A stretch of DNA of 60,741 bases from Acinetobacter ihumii (GCF_900625095.1 NZ_LR130760.1:1-60741), one strand, 5' to 3'. Counted from the first letter of the stretch, positions 1 to 8,666 are shown. Numbers and translations are program-made. Notes: generated by a model not told the origin, from the sequence alone.

Positions 1-127
1 GAGATCCATGCACGTGTAGCAGTCCTTAACAGATTTACGGAATTAGGTCGACCACTTACCCAAGTTACGCCTTAAATTTGGCTCAATTAGGGGCGCTTTG
101 CATTTCAAATCTTTGTGCAACAAAGCC
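1..127 (+). mobile_element. Right end of an IS5-family (IS903 group) element, cut by the window edge
   Basis: The first 75 bases encode the last residues of an IS5-family transposase (EIHARVAVLNRF, then a stop at 73-75). They match the C-terminus of the full copy at 1070-2103. The segment ends with the right inverted repeat TTTGTGCAACAAAGCC at 112-127. Only the last 127 bp of the element are present. Confidence 0.9.
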
Positions 128-326
128 TAGTTAACTTAACTATACACTAAAAATTAAATTAATCAAGTTTTCTTATATATATATTTACTTACCTTATATT
201 TTTTAATTTTTACAATAAAATTAGTTGTTTAGTGCCGGCATTTGATGGATCGGATCAATCTTAAAAAATTATTTGATAATGGCATTCAAAACAACAGGAA
301 TTAGAAGTTATTGTTCGGTGTATCGG

Positions 327-354
327 ATTTAACATAATCAAGATTATACGAAAT
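327..354 (-). other. p-dif site (XerD-XerC orientation)
   Basis: Read on the plus strand there is an 11-bp XerD-type half-site ATTTAACATAA (327-337), a 6-bp spacer (338-343) and an 11-bp XerC-type half-site TTATACGAAAT (344-354). This is the layout of Acinetobacter plasmid dif sites, acted on by host XerC/XerD. The XerC half is a perfect match to the 22951 site and the XerD half differs at one base. An ISNCY element begins about 6 bp past the XerC half. Confidence 0.85.
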
Positions 355-360
355 CACAAT

Positions 361-1069
361 TGTTAGAACCCATTCAAAATGTCTATATTCTCACCAATAA
401 AAATGTCTGGTCTATGATGCACATCAACATCATGGACTGGATAAAACTTGAGATGCTGATCACTATGTCTGACAAGGAAATACAACGTCTTGCAGTCCTG
501 CAAGACGTTCGAGATCAACGTATTACACAAGCCCGTGCTGCTGAAATTCTGAATCTTTCAACCCGTCAAATTACCCGGTTATTGCAGAAGCTAAAGCAAG
601 ACGGTGTTTCAGGCCTGACACATGCCAGTCGTGGTCAACCTGGCCATCAACGCTATGATGAAGCTGTAAAGTCTGAATGCCTTTCCATTATTTCTGAACA
701 TCTGCTGGGCTTTGGTCCAACCTTGGCTCATGAGAAGCTCAGCAGCATATTCGGTCTGAGTATTCCTGTAGAAACGGTTCGACGCTGGATGACAGCCAAT
801 GAACTCTGGATTCCGCGATCCAAACGCCTGAAACGTCCATATCAGCCTAGATATAACCGTGATTGCTTCGGTGAACTGATCCAGATCGATGGCTCATATC
901 ATGACTGGTTTGAGGGTCGAGCTGCCAAATGCTGCTTGCTGGTCTATATTGATGATGCCACTGGAAAGCTGCTGCATCTGCGCTTTTGTGAGGCTTAAAC
1001 CATCTTTGACTATATGCTTTCGACCAGAGTCTACATTGAGCAATATGGCAAGCCGCTGGCCTTTTATAG
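361..1069 (+). mobile_element. ISNCY (IS1202-group) element, 3' part lost
   Basis: The element starts about 6 bp from the XerC half of the p-dif site at 327-354, at or near TGTTAGAACCC. It runs to the start of the IS5-family insertion at 1070. Only the left end and about the first 200 codons of the transposase survive. IS1202-group elements are known to insert next to the XerC side of dif and p-dif sites, and this position fits. The exact left boundary is inferred, because the right inverted repeat is absent. Confidence 0.6.
453..1068 (+). pseudogene. ISNCY-family transposase, interrupted
   Basis: The reading frame opens at ATG 453 or 465 (MSDKEIQRLAVLQDV) and encodes an N-terminal helix-turn-helix (RAAEILNLSTRQITRLLQ) followed by the start of the DDE catalytic core (LIQIDGSYHDW and LVYIDDATGKLL). 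A stop at 996-998 falls where related transposases continue, and the same frame reads on after it (TIFDYMLSTRVYIEQYGKPLAFY). This points to a single nonsense change. The IS5-family element at 1070 then removes the rest, so the gene cannot be functional. Confidence 0.8.
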
Positions 1070-2103
1070 GGCTTTGTTGCACAAACCTATCTCTAAAGGC
1101 TTATTCCACAATATAATTTTCAAATGAATAAGTCGACACCTAAAATTTATCGCACAACCAATTGGTCTTCATATAACCGAGCTCTCATTAATCGTGGAAA
1201 TATTGCCATTTGGTTTGATCCTGCTACGCAATGGTATGCCCCATCAAAAGGCAAACAAGAACGAAATCAAACTTACTCCGACGCAGCTATGCTGCCTAAT
1301 GATTAAATCTCTCTTTCGATTGTCTTTACGCATGGTCACAGGCTTTGTTCAAAGTCTCATCCATCTTTGTGGGTTAAATTGGATAGCGCCAGACTACACT
1401 ACAATTTGTAGACGACAACAGCATATTGAGATTGTGATTAGCTATCAAAAAAGTTGTGTTGGACTGTATCTAATCGTTGACTCTACAGGTCTGAAATTCT
1501 TAAGTGAGGGTGAATGGAAGCGTAAAAAACATCAGTCTGAATATCGTCGCCAATGGCGTAAATTACATATTGGTATAGATGCTAAAACCTTACAAATACG
1601 CGCTGTTCAGCTCACAACCAACAATGTGAGTGATTCACAGGTACTTGGTGATTTACTCGATCAGATTCCACAAGATGAGAGAGTTGACTCCGTCTATACC
1701 GATGGAGCTTATGATACCAAACAGTGCCGACAGGTCATTGCGGATCGGCAAGCACATGCAGTGATTCCACCAAGAAAAAATGCGAAGCCATGGAAAGATA
1801 AAAAGATGGGCTCGCTAGAACGCAATGAGTTGCTTCGAACAGTTAAACGTTTAGGAAGAACTATTTGGAAGAAATGGTCAGGCTATCATCGGCGAAGTTT
1901 GGTTGAAACCAAGATGCATTGCATCAAATTATTAGGGGATAAACTCAGTGCGAGAAATTTTCAAAGCCAAGTCAATGAGATTCATGCACGTATGGCAGTA
2001 TTAAATAAATTTACGGACTTAGGCAGACCACATACCCGAGTTGTCACTTAAATTTGAGTAGATATGAGAAGTCTTAACTTTTAAATCTTTGTGTAACAAA
2101 GCC
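1070..2103 (+). mobile_element. IS5-family (IS903 group, IS17-like) insertion sequence
   Basis: The element is bounded by inverted repeats, GGCTTTGTTGCACAAA at the left (1070-1085) and TTTGTGTAACAAAGCC at the right (2088-2103). It is 1034 bp long, the usual size for this group. The 9 bases on either side (CTTTTATAG and ATTTAGAAT) do not match, so no target duplication remains. The copy has probably been involved in a later deletion or recombination. Other copies or fragments lie at 1-127, 27127-27736 and 60615-60741. Confidence 0.9.
1124..2051 (+). pseudogene. IS5-family transposase, frameshifted
   Basis: The start at 1124 (MNKSTPKIYRTTNWSSYNRA) is the normal N-terminus of IS17-like transposases. 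This frame ends at 1306 after YSDAAMLPND. The remaining protein continues in another frame from about residue 50 (CCLMIKSLFRLSLRMVTGF) to the end at 2051 (GRPHTRVVT). It contains the DDE elements VDSTGLKF, YTDGAYDTK and the C-terminal YHRRSLVETKMHCIK region with the catalytic glutamate. A small deletion near 1295, possibly 5 bases, explains the break. The copy is therefore probably inactive unless frameshifting rescues it. Confidence 0.85.
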
Positions 2104-2596
2104 ATTTAGAATTAGAAATCCCAAAGCAATCATAGAGTCCTTGAGCTAAAATATATTGGACTCTCTGCGAACCTCAAATGAGGTTCAGCTATTCGATGGA
2201 TTGCGGACATCTATCGAACGTTCGATCTCAAACACTATGACGTCAAGATCGGGTACTTAAAATTATCAAAATGATAAAAAGAAGAAATTTAAATGGTTAA
2301 ATGAAAAATCATGTAAAAAGACTAAAAATCTTGCAATAAGTACAAGGGCAACGTAAGATCAGCAGTGAAGTCATTTTAAATTCCTTGTACTGCAATTTGC
2401 ATTACATGGAACAAACCCACAATAGTTATCGCTATTGTGGGTCATTAGCCCTCTTCTTGATTAAGTTATAAGAAAAAAACCTCTATCATTCGATTGATTC
2501 TTTTATATAAATAATAAAGTAAATCTCTGTTTTCGATGAAATTTTATAAAGTTCAGTATTAGACCTGTAGAGAAAACTTATCAAAAGAAGTATTGG
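2104..2596. other. Gene-free stretch with one strong hairpin
   Basis: No convincing gene is visible. A short open stretch around 2190-2260 (IRWIADIYRTFDLKHYDVK) looks like a coding remnant but is not recognised. A perfect 11-bp stem, ACCCACAATAG at 2415-2425 with CTATTGTGGGT at 2432-2442 and a 6-base loop, may act as a terminator for the minus-strand regulator at 2597-2818, although no clear U-run follows. Confidence 0.5.
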
Positions 2597-2818
2597 TTAA
2601 TCTTTTTCTTCAACTTCTTCCTTAAACTCAAACAAATCATTCATCGTACAGTTAAAGTATTTACATAACTTATCAGCGACTGGCAATTCGATACGTATAG
2701 CACGGTCATAATACATACTTGTCAGCGTATTACGATTGATTCCTGTCGCATGCACCACTTCACTTAATTTTAAAATTTTTCTATCGCCCATGAGGCTAGA
2801 TAACTTACAAGTAATCAT
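2597..2818 (-). CDS. Small XRE/Cro-CI family transcriptional regulator
   Basis: This 73-residue protein is almost entirely one helix-turn-helix domain of the Cro/CI HTH_26 kind (LSEVVHATGINRNTLTSMYYDRAIRIELPVADKLCKYFNCTMNDLFEF). It is followed by an acidic tail (KEEVEEKD). Such proteins bind as dimers to short palindromes, often at their own promoter. The start may be 2818 or the internal ATG at 2791, and neither has a strong ribosome binding site. Two near-identical palindromes lie just upstream, between this gene and the divergent gene at 3004. It probably represses one or both promoters. Its other targets cannot be told from sequence. Confidence 0.8.
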   Translation of the reverse strand: MITCKLSSLMGDRKILKLSEVVHATGINRNTLTSMYYDRAIRIELPVADKLCKYFNCTMNDLFEFKEEVEEKD

Positions 2819-2838
2819 ATTTAAATTAATTTACAAAA

Positions 2839-2912
2839 AATAACTTGCTGTGGGTTATTTGAAGTTGTTGCCTGAGTAATACTTTGCTAAAATTAACCTA
2901 CAGCAGGTTATT
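2839..2912. promoter_or_regulatory. Paired palindromic operator between divergent genes
   Basis: Two imperfect palindromes lie here. The first, 2839-2859, has arms AATAAC and GGTTATT. The second, 2893-2912, contains TAACC-TACAGCA-GGTTA. The second is an inverted copy of the first with two mismatches over 19 bp. The pair sits upstream of the minus-strand XRE gene and of the plus-strand gene at 3004, the usual place for an autoregulated Cro-like operator. Confidence 0.65.
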
Positions 2913-3003
2913 ACAACTTATAGAAAGTATATTTTATCCATTTCAATTAAATTATAACTTTTTAAATATAAGGATTGAACCTGCATTAGATTTTTTTGTG
3001 GAG

Positions 3004-3264
3004 ATGACCGCCGTGTTACCAAATGAGTTATTAATCAGCCAGCAAGCTCGTGACTTAGGAAATCAATTAATTAAAGAAATGAACATCAATAGAAGTTATG
3101 GATTGGCTAATTTTCTTGGAGTAAATACTTGCTATGATAATCATCAGGCTGTACTTATTTGGACATTTCAACTGCTAGAAAGAGAACCTGCCTTAAATGA
3201 ATTAGCAGAAATTAAAAAATATTTTCTTTTAATCTTTCCAGATAGTGTTTATCAATTAGCCTAA
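3004..3264 (+). CDS. Hypothetical protein, 86 residues
   Basis: The open frame runs from a possible TTG at 2886 to 3264. The ATG at 3004 (MTAVLPNELLISQQARDLGN) is the better start because the upstream part overlaps the palindromic operator and lacks a ribosome binding site. The product looks soluble and mostly helical, with no signal peptide and no domain that I recognise. It is divergent from the XRE regulator and may be its target. Confidence 0.45.
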   Translation: MTAVLPNELLISQQARDLGNQLIKEMNINRSYGLANFLGVNTCYDNHQAVLIWTFQLLEREPALNELAEIKKYFLLIFPDSVYQLA

Positions 3265-3429
3265 GTTATTTTTAAAAATTATTTTTTTATATAAAAACAC
3301 TAAATCAAAGAAAACTTTCTTTTAAAATACCTATTAATTCAAATTCATACGATTTACAGAATATATGAAGCATAAATTCTTGTTCCTGCTTTATCACTCA
3401 CTCCTACTAGACTTTAGTAAAGACTAAAA

Positions 3430-3749
3430 TTACATAGCTCTTTTTACTGATACTAAACGATTCATGCCCACACTACGTTCTGCAGCTTCGAGGGCAAGTT
3501 ATTGTTGAACCACTGAGAACAAGGACAATAAATTGCCTACTATATTTTTCCGGAGAGTGGTGTAGGAACTTTTTCATTATTGCTAATCATATCAGCGACA
3601 ATATCAGCAACGAGCTCCTCTATTCCTGAGAATGCTTTAGACTGATCCGCATCATGCTAAGACAATGATGGAAACTCAGCACATAACCCAACATACCCAT
3701 TATCTTCAGCTGACCATTTAACACGGTAAGTATATTGTTTACTATTCAT
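3430..3749 (-). pseudogene. hicB: HicB-family antitoxin, broken
   Basis: From ATG at 3749 the minus strand reads MNSKQYTYRVKWSAEDNGYV then GLCAEFPSLS. This is the start of a HicB-type antitoxin (RNase H-like fold that also serves as a DNA-binding autorepressor partner). A stop follows at the position where relatives have a tryptophan. The same frame then continues (GIEELVADIVADMISNNEKVPTPLSGK), and after a further break the C-terminal ribbon-helix-helix tail is visible (EAAERSVGMNRLVSVKRAM, stop at 3430). There are at least two lesions. No HicA toxin gene is seen next to it, so this is a relic rather than a working module. Confidence 0.75.
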
Positions 3750-3794
3750 TTGACACCCCATCATGTTTTAAGTTTATGTATAAAAGTACGATTT

Positions 3795-4994
3795 TCACTT
3801 ACTAGTACTTAAATAATCACCCCACCACTGCATCATTTCAGTCCGTTGAGCTAAATAGTCAGCGTGATTATAGCTGGCACGGGTACGGTTCTTATCAATA
3901 TGTGAAAGTTGTGCCTCAATCCAATTATCTTGGAACAAACCTGAGTCATTCAAAATGGTACTAAAAGTAGAACGTAATCCATGAGAAGATAGTTGATGTT
4001 TGCCATACCCCATCTTACGTATGGCCATATTTAGAGTATTAAAATGAATCGGTTGATTGTGTTTGCGAGGGCTAGCAAAAAGGTATTTTTCACCGTATGA
4101 CCACTGCATGACGTCTTTCAAAATCTCTAAAGCCTGATTTGAAAGTGGAACTAAAAAATCTGGAATCTCATGGCCTAATATAACTTTTCGTCGAAACTGT
4201 TTAATATGCAAGGCAGGTATTTTCCAGATTTTTTCATTTAAATCAAAATGATGAGGCTCAGCCAATAACAATTCGGCCCCTCTCACGCCAGTATGTAATT
4301 TGAACATCAGTGCTTTTTTAATAATGGGATGGGCATCCAATTTTTGTAATTTATTCTTAAAATCAGATATTTCCTCCGCTTTCAAATACGGATAATTTTT
4401 CTTGATTTTGCTGTTAATGGTGATTTTATTTAAACCATGAGCGATGTTGAACTCACAATAACCCATCGCTACAGCGTAGTCATAAATTTGGTTCAAATAA
4501 CTACAAGCTTTTTTGACAGGTTCTTTTACTTGGCGTCCCTCTATTTTTTTGATTACTGAAACCAGGTCATAGCGCTTGATGTTTTGAAAAGGTAAATCCT
4601 GAAGGTCTGGATAAATATCTTGCTGTAAGCATCTTTCTGCTAACTGTAGTACACCACAGCGGGGTAGATCGTTGAAGGCATTCTTCAGTTTGAACTGTAA
4701 CCACTCCTCCCCGACCTTACCAAAGGTGATAAGATTAGAGGCAGTATCATGTTCAAAACAGAAATTATTGTCTTTAAAGTCATCTCTGACTTGTCGTGCC
4801 TTTTTCAGCGATAAATCAGGATAAAGACCTAACTGAATGCGTCGACGTTTTTTAGTTTGTGGATCTGTATAGCGATAGCACCAAGATTTTCTTCCACTCG
4901 GCTCAATCTTCAGGCTAAGCCCATCTTCATCGGATAAAAAACAGGTTTTTTCCTTGCAATGAGCTTGGCGAACTTTAATATCAGTAAGACTCAT
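3795..4994 (-). CDS. P4-type tyrosine integrase
   Basis: This 399-residue protein has the usual size and order of P4-like island integrases. It has an N-terminal DUF4102 arm-binding domain (about 1-95, with FLSDEDGLSLKIEPSGRKSW and RRRIQLGLYPDLSLKKAR), a SAM-like core-binding domain (about 100-200), and the C-terminal catalytic domain. Catalytic residues are visible: Arg238 in HTGVRGAEL, His338 and Arg341 in HGLRSTF, and the nucleophile Tyr375 in RASYNH. Such integrases insert islands at tRNA 3' ends. A tRNA-Met 3' fragment is present at 52041-52086, but a link between the two is only inference. A perfect-armed palindrome upstream at 5062-5082 may regulate it. The gene appears intact. Confidence 0.92.
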   Translation of the reverse strand: MSLTDIKVRQAHCKEKTCFLSDEDGLSLKIEPSGRKSWCYRYTDPQTKKRRRIQLGLYPDLSLKKARQVRDDFKDNNFCFEHDTASNLITFGKVGEEWLQFKLKNAFNDLPRCGVLQLAERCLQQDIYPDLQDLPFQNIKRYDLVSVIKKIEGRQVKEPVKKACSYLNQIYDYAVAMGYCEFNIAHGLNKITINSKIKKNYPYLKAEEISDFKNKLQKLDAHPIIKKALMFKLHTGVRGAELLLAEPHHFDLNEKIWKIPALHIKQFRRKVILGHEIPDFLVPLSNQALEILKDVMQWSYGEKYLFASPRKHNQPIHFNTLNMAIRKMGYGKHQLSSHGLRSTFSTILNDSGLFQDNWIEAQLSHIDKNRTRASYNHADYLAQRTEMMQWWGDYLSTSK

Positions 4995-5061
4995 GGAATT
5001 TAAATGAAACCTAATAAGGGGTTGATTGGATCAATTATATCAAAATAGAACGCTTTATATA

Positions 5062-5082
5062 TGATGCGTATGATACGCATCA
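5062..5082. promoter_or_regulatory. 21-bp palindrome upstream of the integrase
   Basis: TGATGCGTAT and ATACGCATCA are perfect inverted arms of 10 bases that meet at one central base (5072). The palindrome lies 68 bp upstream of the integrase start codon, in a position suited to an operator or an integrase or excisionase binding site. No T-run follows, so a terminator is unlikely. Confidence 0.5.
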
Positions 5083-5293
5083 CATATTTTTATAAGTATT
5101 TGTTAAATAAAGTTTATATCTAGATTGGCTATTCCTTAGTGACCAATTAATTAACCATTGATTTCGCAAGTCTTAAATTAGCATTTGAAGTGCAACTCTA
5201 TGTTATGACTATTCACAGTTCTGTTCCATGATTCATGGTTACTTATTACTTATGTTACTATGTCAGGGGCGATACAAGAATTAAGGTAACCTT

Positions 5294-5725
5294 ATGAAAA
5301 TAGCGAATACGAAATTACTAGCTGGTGCTTTTATGGCCCTAACTTTAACTATGCTTAGCCCAGCCGTACTTGCAAATGATAACAATGATATACGAAAGAC
5401 TGTTGTAGTTAAATTTGCAAAAAAAGCTTACTCTGCAAATTATTACGGAAGGATAGAGGGATACAAGTATGATTCCTACAAATTTTATGCTAAAAAAGGG
5501 CAAAAGTTAAAAGTGAAGTTGACTGGAGGAAATGTTGAAGCTTACTTATGGGGTAATCAATTAAAAGACTCCATCAATATTGGAGAATATTCTCCAGAGC
5601 TTGATGATAATGGTATTTATATTTTACCTGCTTCAGGTGAGTATGAAATTAGAGTATTACAACCTAGATCACAGGCAAGAAAAGATAAAAAACCTCAATA
5701 CTGGATGAGTATTAACATTAAATAA
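5294..5725 (+). CDS. pliG: Periplasmic g-type lysozyme inhibitor (PliG-like)
   Basis: This 143-residue protein starts at ATG 5294 after AAGGTAACCTT. It has a Sec signal peptide (residues 1-27, cleavage after AVLA). The mature part follows the PliG pattern closely: a GRIEGYKYDSYKFYAKKGQK block, DSINIGEYSPELDDNGIY, and the C-terminal LPASGEYEIRVLQPRSQARK block ending in an alternating hydrophobic strand (YWMSINIK). PliG proteins are secreted to the periplasm, where they bind and block goose-type lysozymes of animal hosts. Similar proteins are often mislabelled as DNA breaking-rejoining proteins. It stands alone, 300 bp from the divergent integrase gene, as cargo of an island might. Confidence 0.8.
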   Translation: MKIANTKLLAGAFMALTLTMLSPAVLANDNNDIRKTVVVKFAKKAYSANYYGRIEGYKYDSYKFYAKKGQKLKVKLTGGNVEAYLWGNQLKDSINIGEYSPELDDNGIYILPASGEYEIRVLQPRSQARKDKKPQYWMSINIK

Positions 5726-6135
5726 AGACTTGCTAGATTCTTTTAAGCTTTTATACGAGGGTTCAAAAACTATTGCCAGTTAAGCGGGGCGTGATTTTTA
5801 CGCATGTGTGTTTATGTTATTAAAATGATATAGATTACTTGTTTAATACCCCAAGGAATAATTTAATCTTGCTGTGCGTTAGTCACTTTTCTTTCAAAAG
5901 TTGATTATATCTTTCAACGTAACCGTCGTGATATTCAAGCCCTTTTGATAGGAATTTGCAGTGAAAGAATAGGCGAAACTTGTCTTAAATAATGGTAATT
6001 CCTTATCTTTAAAATAGAGAACGCCCGATGAAATTCATTAGGCGTTTACTTTAAATAAGTGTCAGCTTATTTTATAATCATATGTACTTGTCAATCATGA
6101 TTCTTTTTCTCAATTGCGTTAAAAAAACAATTTTG
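5726..6135. other. Gene-free stretch with a bidirectional hairpin
   Basis: No gene is supported. A hairpin at 6020-6047 (AACGCC paired with GGCGTT, enclosing GATGA/TCATT) followed by TT-rich sequence on the plus strand may terminate transcription between pliG and the convergent glutathione S-transferase gene. Confidence 0.45.
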
Positions 6136-6774
6136 CTATTTTTGACTTTTCACACCATTTTGTTCAATTTGTACTGCGACTTGCCAGCTAGGTAGTTGGC
6201 TTAAACCTGCTACATAACGTTGGATATGTGGATAATTTTCACCTTGTCCCATATGATAAACTAAAGCATGTAGTCCAAAGCCCATCATAAAGTCAGCACC
6301 GGTTAAACGGTCTGCCACTAGAAATTCTTTATCTTTTAAATATTCATTTAAATGGCCAAATACCTTATCGAACTCAACTTGAGTATAATTTTCTAGAAAT
6401 ACCAACTTCGTGCCTTGCTTGGTTTCTATCGCATTAAACGTTTTTAACAAAAATGGCAGCATGGCAGAGCTTTCTGAGAAATGAATCCACTGTAGATAAT
6501 CGACATAGGTAGGTTCATCCATATCTGGTGCTAAATGCGGCGCAAGTTTCTGAATTAATAACTCAACGATTGCGCCTGACTCTGCAATAACTTTGCCATC
6601 CCATTCCAATACTGGAGATTTCCCTAAAGGATGGATGGTTTTTAAAGATTCAGGGGCCAAATGCGTGCTTGAGTCACGATAATAGCGTTTCAGCTCATAG
6701 GGCTGCTTGATTTCTTCAAGTAACCACAAAATGCGAAAAGAACGTGATTGATCTAAATGATGTAGTGTAATCAT
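6136..6774 (-). CDS. Glutathione S-transferase
   Basis: This 212-residue protein is of normal GST length. It has an N-terminal thioredoxin-like domain (about 1-80; MITLHHLDQSRSFRILWLLEE, then the cis-proline region LGKSPVLEWDGKVIAESGAI) and an all-helical C-terminal domain (about 88-205; LVADRLTGADFMMGFGLHAL). It is a cytosolic enzyme expected to conjugate glutathione to electrophiles. It lies 16 bp downstream of the reductase gene at 6791-7810 and is surely co-transcribed with it. The NemR-like box at 7913-7926 upstream of the pair suggests induction by reactive electrophiles. The exact substrate is unknown. Confidence 0.93.
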   Translation of the reverse strand: MITLHHLDQSRSFRILWLLEEIKQPYELKRYYRDSSTHLAPESLKTIHPLGKSPVLEWDGKVIAESGAIVELLIQKLAPHLAPDMDEPTYVDYLQWIHFSESSAMLPFLLKTFNAIETKQGTKLVFLENYTQVEFDKVFGHLNEYLKDKEFLVADRLTGADFMMGFGLHALVYHMGQGENYPHIQRYVAGLSQLPSWQVAVQIEQNGVKSQK

Positions 6775-6790
6775 AATAATTCCTATTTTT

Positions 6791-7810
6791 TTAAATTTTT
6801 ACAACCACTTTGCCAAAGTTTTCGCCTTTTAACATACCATTGAAAGCATTGATCGTGTTATCTAAACCTTGCACCATATGCTCTTTATATTTGATTTTTC
6901 CGTCTTTCAACCAGTCAGACATTTGCTGATTGAATTCCGGATACTGACTGCCATAATCATCAAAAATAATAAAGCCTTGCATGCGAATACGCTTTTTTAA
7001 AAGGGTGGAAATAAAGCCCGGTAAACGGTCTGGCCCTTGTGCTTGCTCGGTAGCGTTATACTGGGAAACCACACCACACACCGGTACACGTGCCGCAGAG
7101 TTAAGCAATGGCCATACCGCATCAAACACTTTACCCCCTACATTCTCATAATAAATATCAATACCGGTGGGAACTGCTTGTTGTAATTGTTCTGCAAAAT
7201 TTTCATCATGATGATTGATACAAGCATCGAAGCCGAGTTCTTCTACTGCATAACGGCATTTTTCAGCCCCACCTGCGACGCCAACCACGCGACAACCTTT
7301 AATTTTGCCAATCTGTCCAACCGTAGCACCCACAGGTCCCATTGCAGCTGCAACGACTAAAGTTTCACCGGCTTTAGGCTGACCAATGTCCAACAACCCC
7401 ATATAAGCAGTAAATCCTGGCATTCCCAAAATACCCAATGCCCAAGATGGATGTTCAGGTTGCATACCTAAGCTTTGACAGGCAGACCCATTAGAAATTG
7501 CGTAGCCCTGCCAGCCATTTCCGGAAAGAACCCACTCGCCTTCTTTGAATTTTGGGTTTTTAGAGGCCACCACTTGACTGACTGTTCCACCGACCATCAC
7601 TTCGCCAATTTCAACCGGTGCTGCATATGAAGGAGCATCACTCATGCGACCACGCATATAAGGATCGAGTGACAAGTAAATGGTTTTTAACAATATCTCG
7701 CCTTGTTTAAGTTCATTGAGTTCAACTTGCTCAATACGAAAATCGCTGTGTTTTGGCTCACCCACTGGCCGTTTAGCTAAAACGATGCGTTGATTAATAA
7801 CTGTTTTCAC
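6791..7810 (-). CDS. NADP-dependent medium-chain reductase (CurA/YncB-like)
   Basis: This 339-residue protein belongs to the zinc-free MDR leukotriene-B4-dehydrogenase/CurA group: IVLAKRPVGEPKHSDFRIEQ at the N-terminus, LSLDPYMRGRMSD, a Rossmann region AAAMGPVGATVGQIGKIKG, and the C-terminal QGFIIFDDYGSQYPEFNQQM block. Members reduce the C=C bond of alpha,beta-unsaturated aldehydes and ketones with NADPH. The gene is divergent from the NemR-like regulator at 7954, with an operator-like box between them, and leads a two-gene operon with the GST. This points to a role in detoxifying reactive carbonyls. The natural substrate cannot be read from sequence. Confidence 0.93.
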   Translation of the reverse strand: MKTVINQRIVLAKRPVGEPKHSDFRIEQVELNELKQGEILLKTIYLSLDPYMRGRMSDAPSYAAPVEIGEVMVGGTVSQVVASKNPKFKEGEWVLSGNGWQGYAISNGSACQSLGMQPEHPSWALGILGMPGFTAYMGLLDIGQPKAGETLVVAAAMGPVGATVGQIGKIKGCRVVGVAGGAEKCRYAVEELGFDACINHHDENFAEQLQQAVPTGIDIYYENVGGKVFDAVWPLLNSAARVPVCGVVSQYNATEQAQGPDRLPGFISTLLKKRIRMQGFIIFDDYGSQYPEFNQQMSDWLKDGKIKYKEHMVQGLDNTINAFNGMLKGENFGKVVVKI

Positions 7811-7912
7811 ACATATAACTCCATGTTTTATTTGGAAGTATTTCTCTTCACAATCAAAAATTATGATTAAAATTTCTTTACATCCATTGTAGAGGAGTTA
7901 TAATAAAAAACA

Positions 7913-7926
7913 ATACGACTGGTCTA
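7913..7926. promoter_or_regulatory. NemR-type operator box
   Basis: The bases ATACGACTGGTCTA match, as the reverse complement, 13 of 15 positions of the palindrome TAGACCAGTCGTCTA found at 12346-12360. E. coli NemR binds a TAGAC-N5-GTCTA-like palindrome. The box lies between the divergent reductase and nemR-like genes, 28 bp before the nemR start. Confidence 0.7.
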
Positions 7927-7953
7927 TTTTTTATAATAGAGTAAATAATTAAT

Positions 7954-8562
7954 ATGAAGCCTAATCCTATTAAAAAGTCTGAAGCGAAGCGCTTACACAT
8001 TCTTAACACCAGTTCAGACCTGATTTTGCATAAAGGTTTTACTGGTGTAGGATTACAGGAAATTTTACAGAGCTGTGAGATCCCCAAAGGCTCATTTTAT
8101 CATTATTTCCAATCCAAGGAAGCTTTCGGATGTGAATTGGTACAGCATTATGTGGATAATTACCAAGTCCGTTTAAATGATGTATGGCGTAGTGATAAAT
8201 CTCCTTATCAAAAGCTGATTGAGTATTTTAATTTATGGATAGAAGATCCTGAAACACAGTGTGGTTGGGCGGATAGTTGTTTAATTGTGAAACTTGCCGC
8301 AGAAGTTGCCGATCTATCTGAAGATATGCGCTCCATTATGTCCGCTGGCGTGGATGATGTAATCGAGCGTATTGCTGGTTTAATTGATTTGGGAAAACAG
8401 GATCAGTCTATCCAAGCAGATACTGAGGCCTCGACTTTGGCACAAGTACTTTACCAAATGTGGTTAGGTGCAGCATTATTGAGTAAGTTGCAAAAAGATA
8501 AAACACCATTACATCAAGCTCTGAGAGCAACTAAATTTCTATTAAAAAGTGAAGTTTCTTAA
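7954..8562 (+). CDS. nemR: NemR-like TetR family electrophile-sensing repressor
   Basis: The 202-residue protein has a TetR N-terminal HTH (about 10-60; LQEILQSCEIPKGSFYHYFQ). It also has the NemR-specific segment SCLIVKLAAEVADLSEDMRS at about 108-127. Cys109 aligns with the redox-active Cys106 of E. coli NemR, while the second NemR cysteine in this stretch is an alanine here. NemR represses the N-ethylmaleimide reductase operon and is released by electrophiles or hypochlorite. Operator-like boxes are present upstream of this gene (7913-7926) and upstream of the alcohol dehydrogenase at 12222 (12346-12360). The surrounding genes are typical NemR targets. Confidence 0.85.
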   Translation: MKPNPIKKSEAKRLHILNTSSDLILHKGFTGVGLQEILQSCEIPKGSFYHYFQSKEAFGCELVQHYVDNYQVRLNDVWRSDKSPYQKLIEYFNLWIEDPETQCGWADSCLIVKLAAEVADLSEDMRSIMSAGVDDVIERIAGLIDLGKQDQSIQADTEASTLAQVLYQMWLGAALLSKLQKDKTPLHQALRATKFLLKSEVS

Positions 8563-8666
8563 AAATTAGATTAAATATCAATTACATAATTAATGACAGC
8601 AGCCCAATGATTACTTATTAATGTGTTGCTATTAGATCAATTTACAATCCATGAGTATAGCGCACA

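Noticed and set aside
128..326. Possible coding relic near 236-326
   Set aside because: The short open pieces give no recognisable protein.
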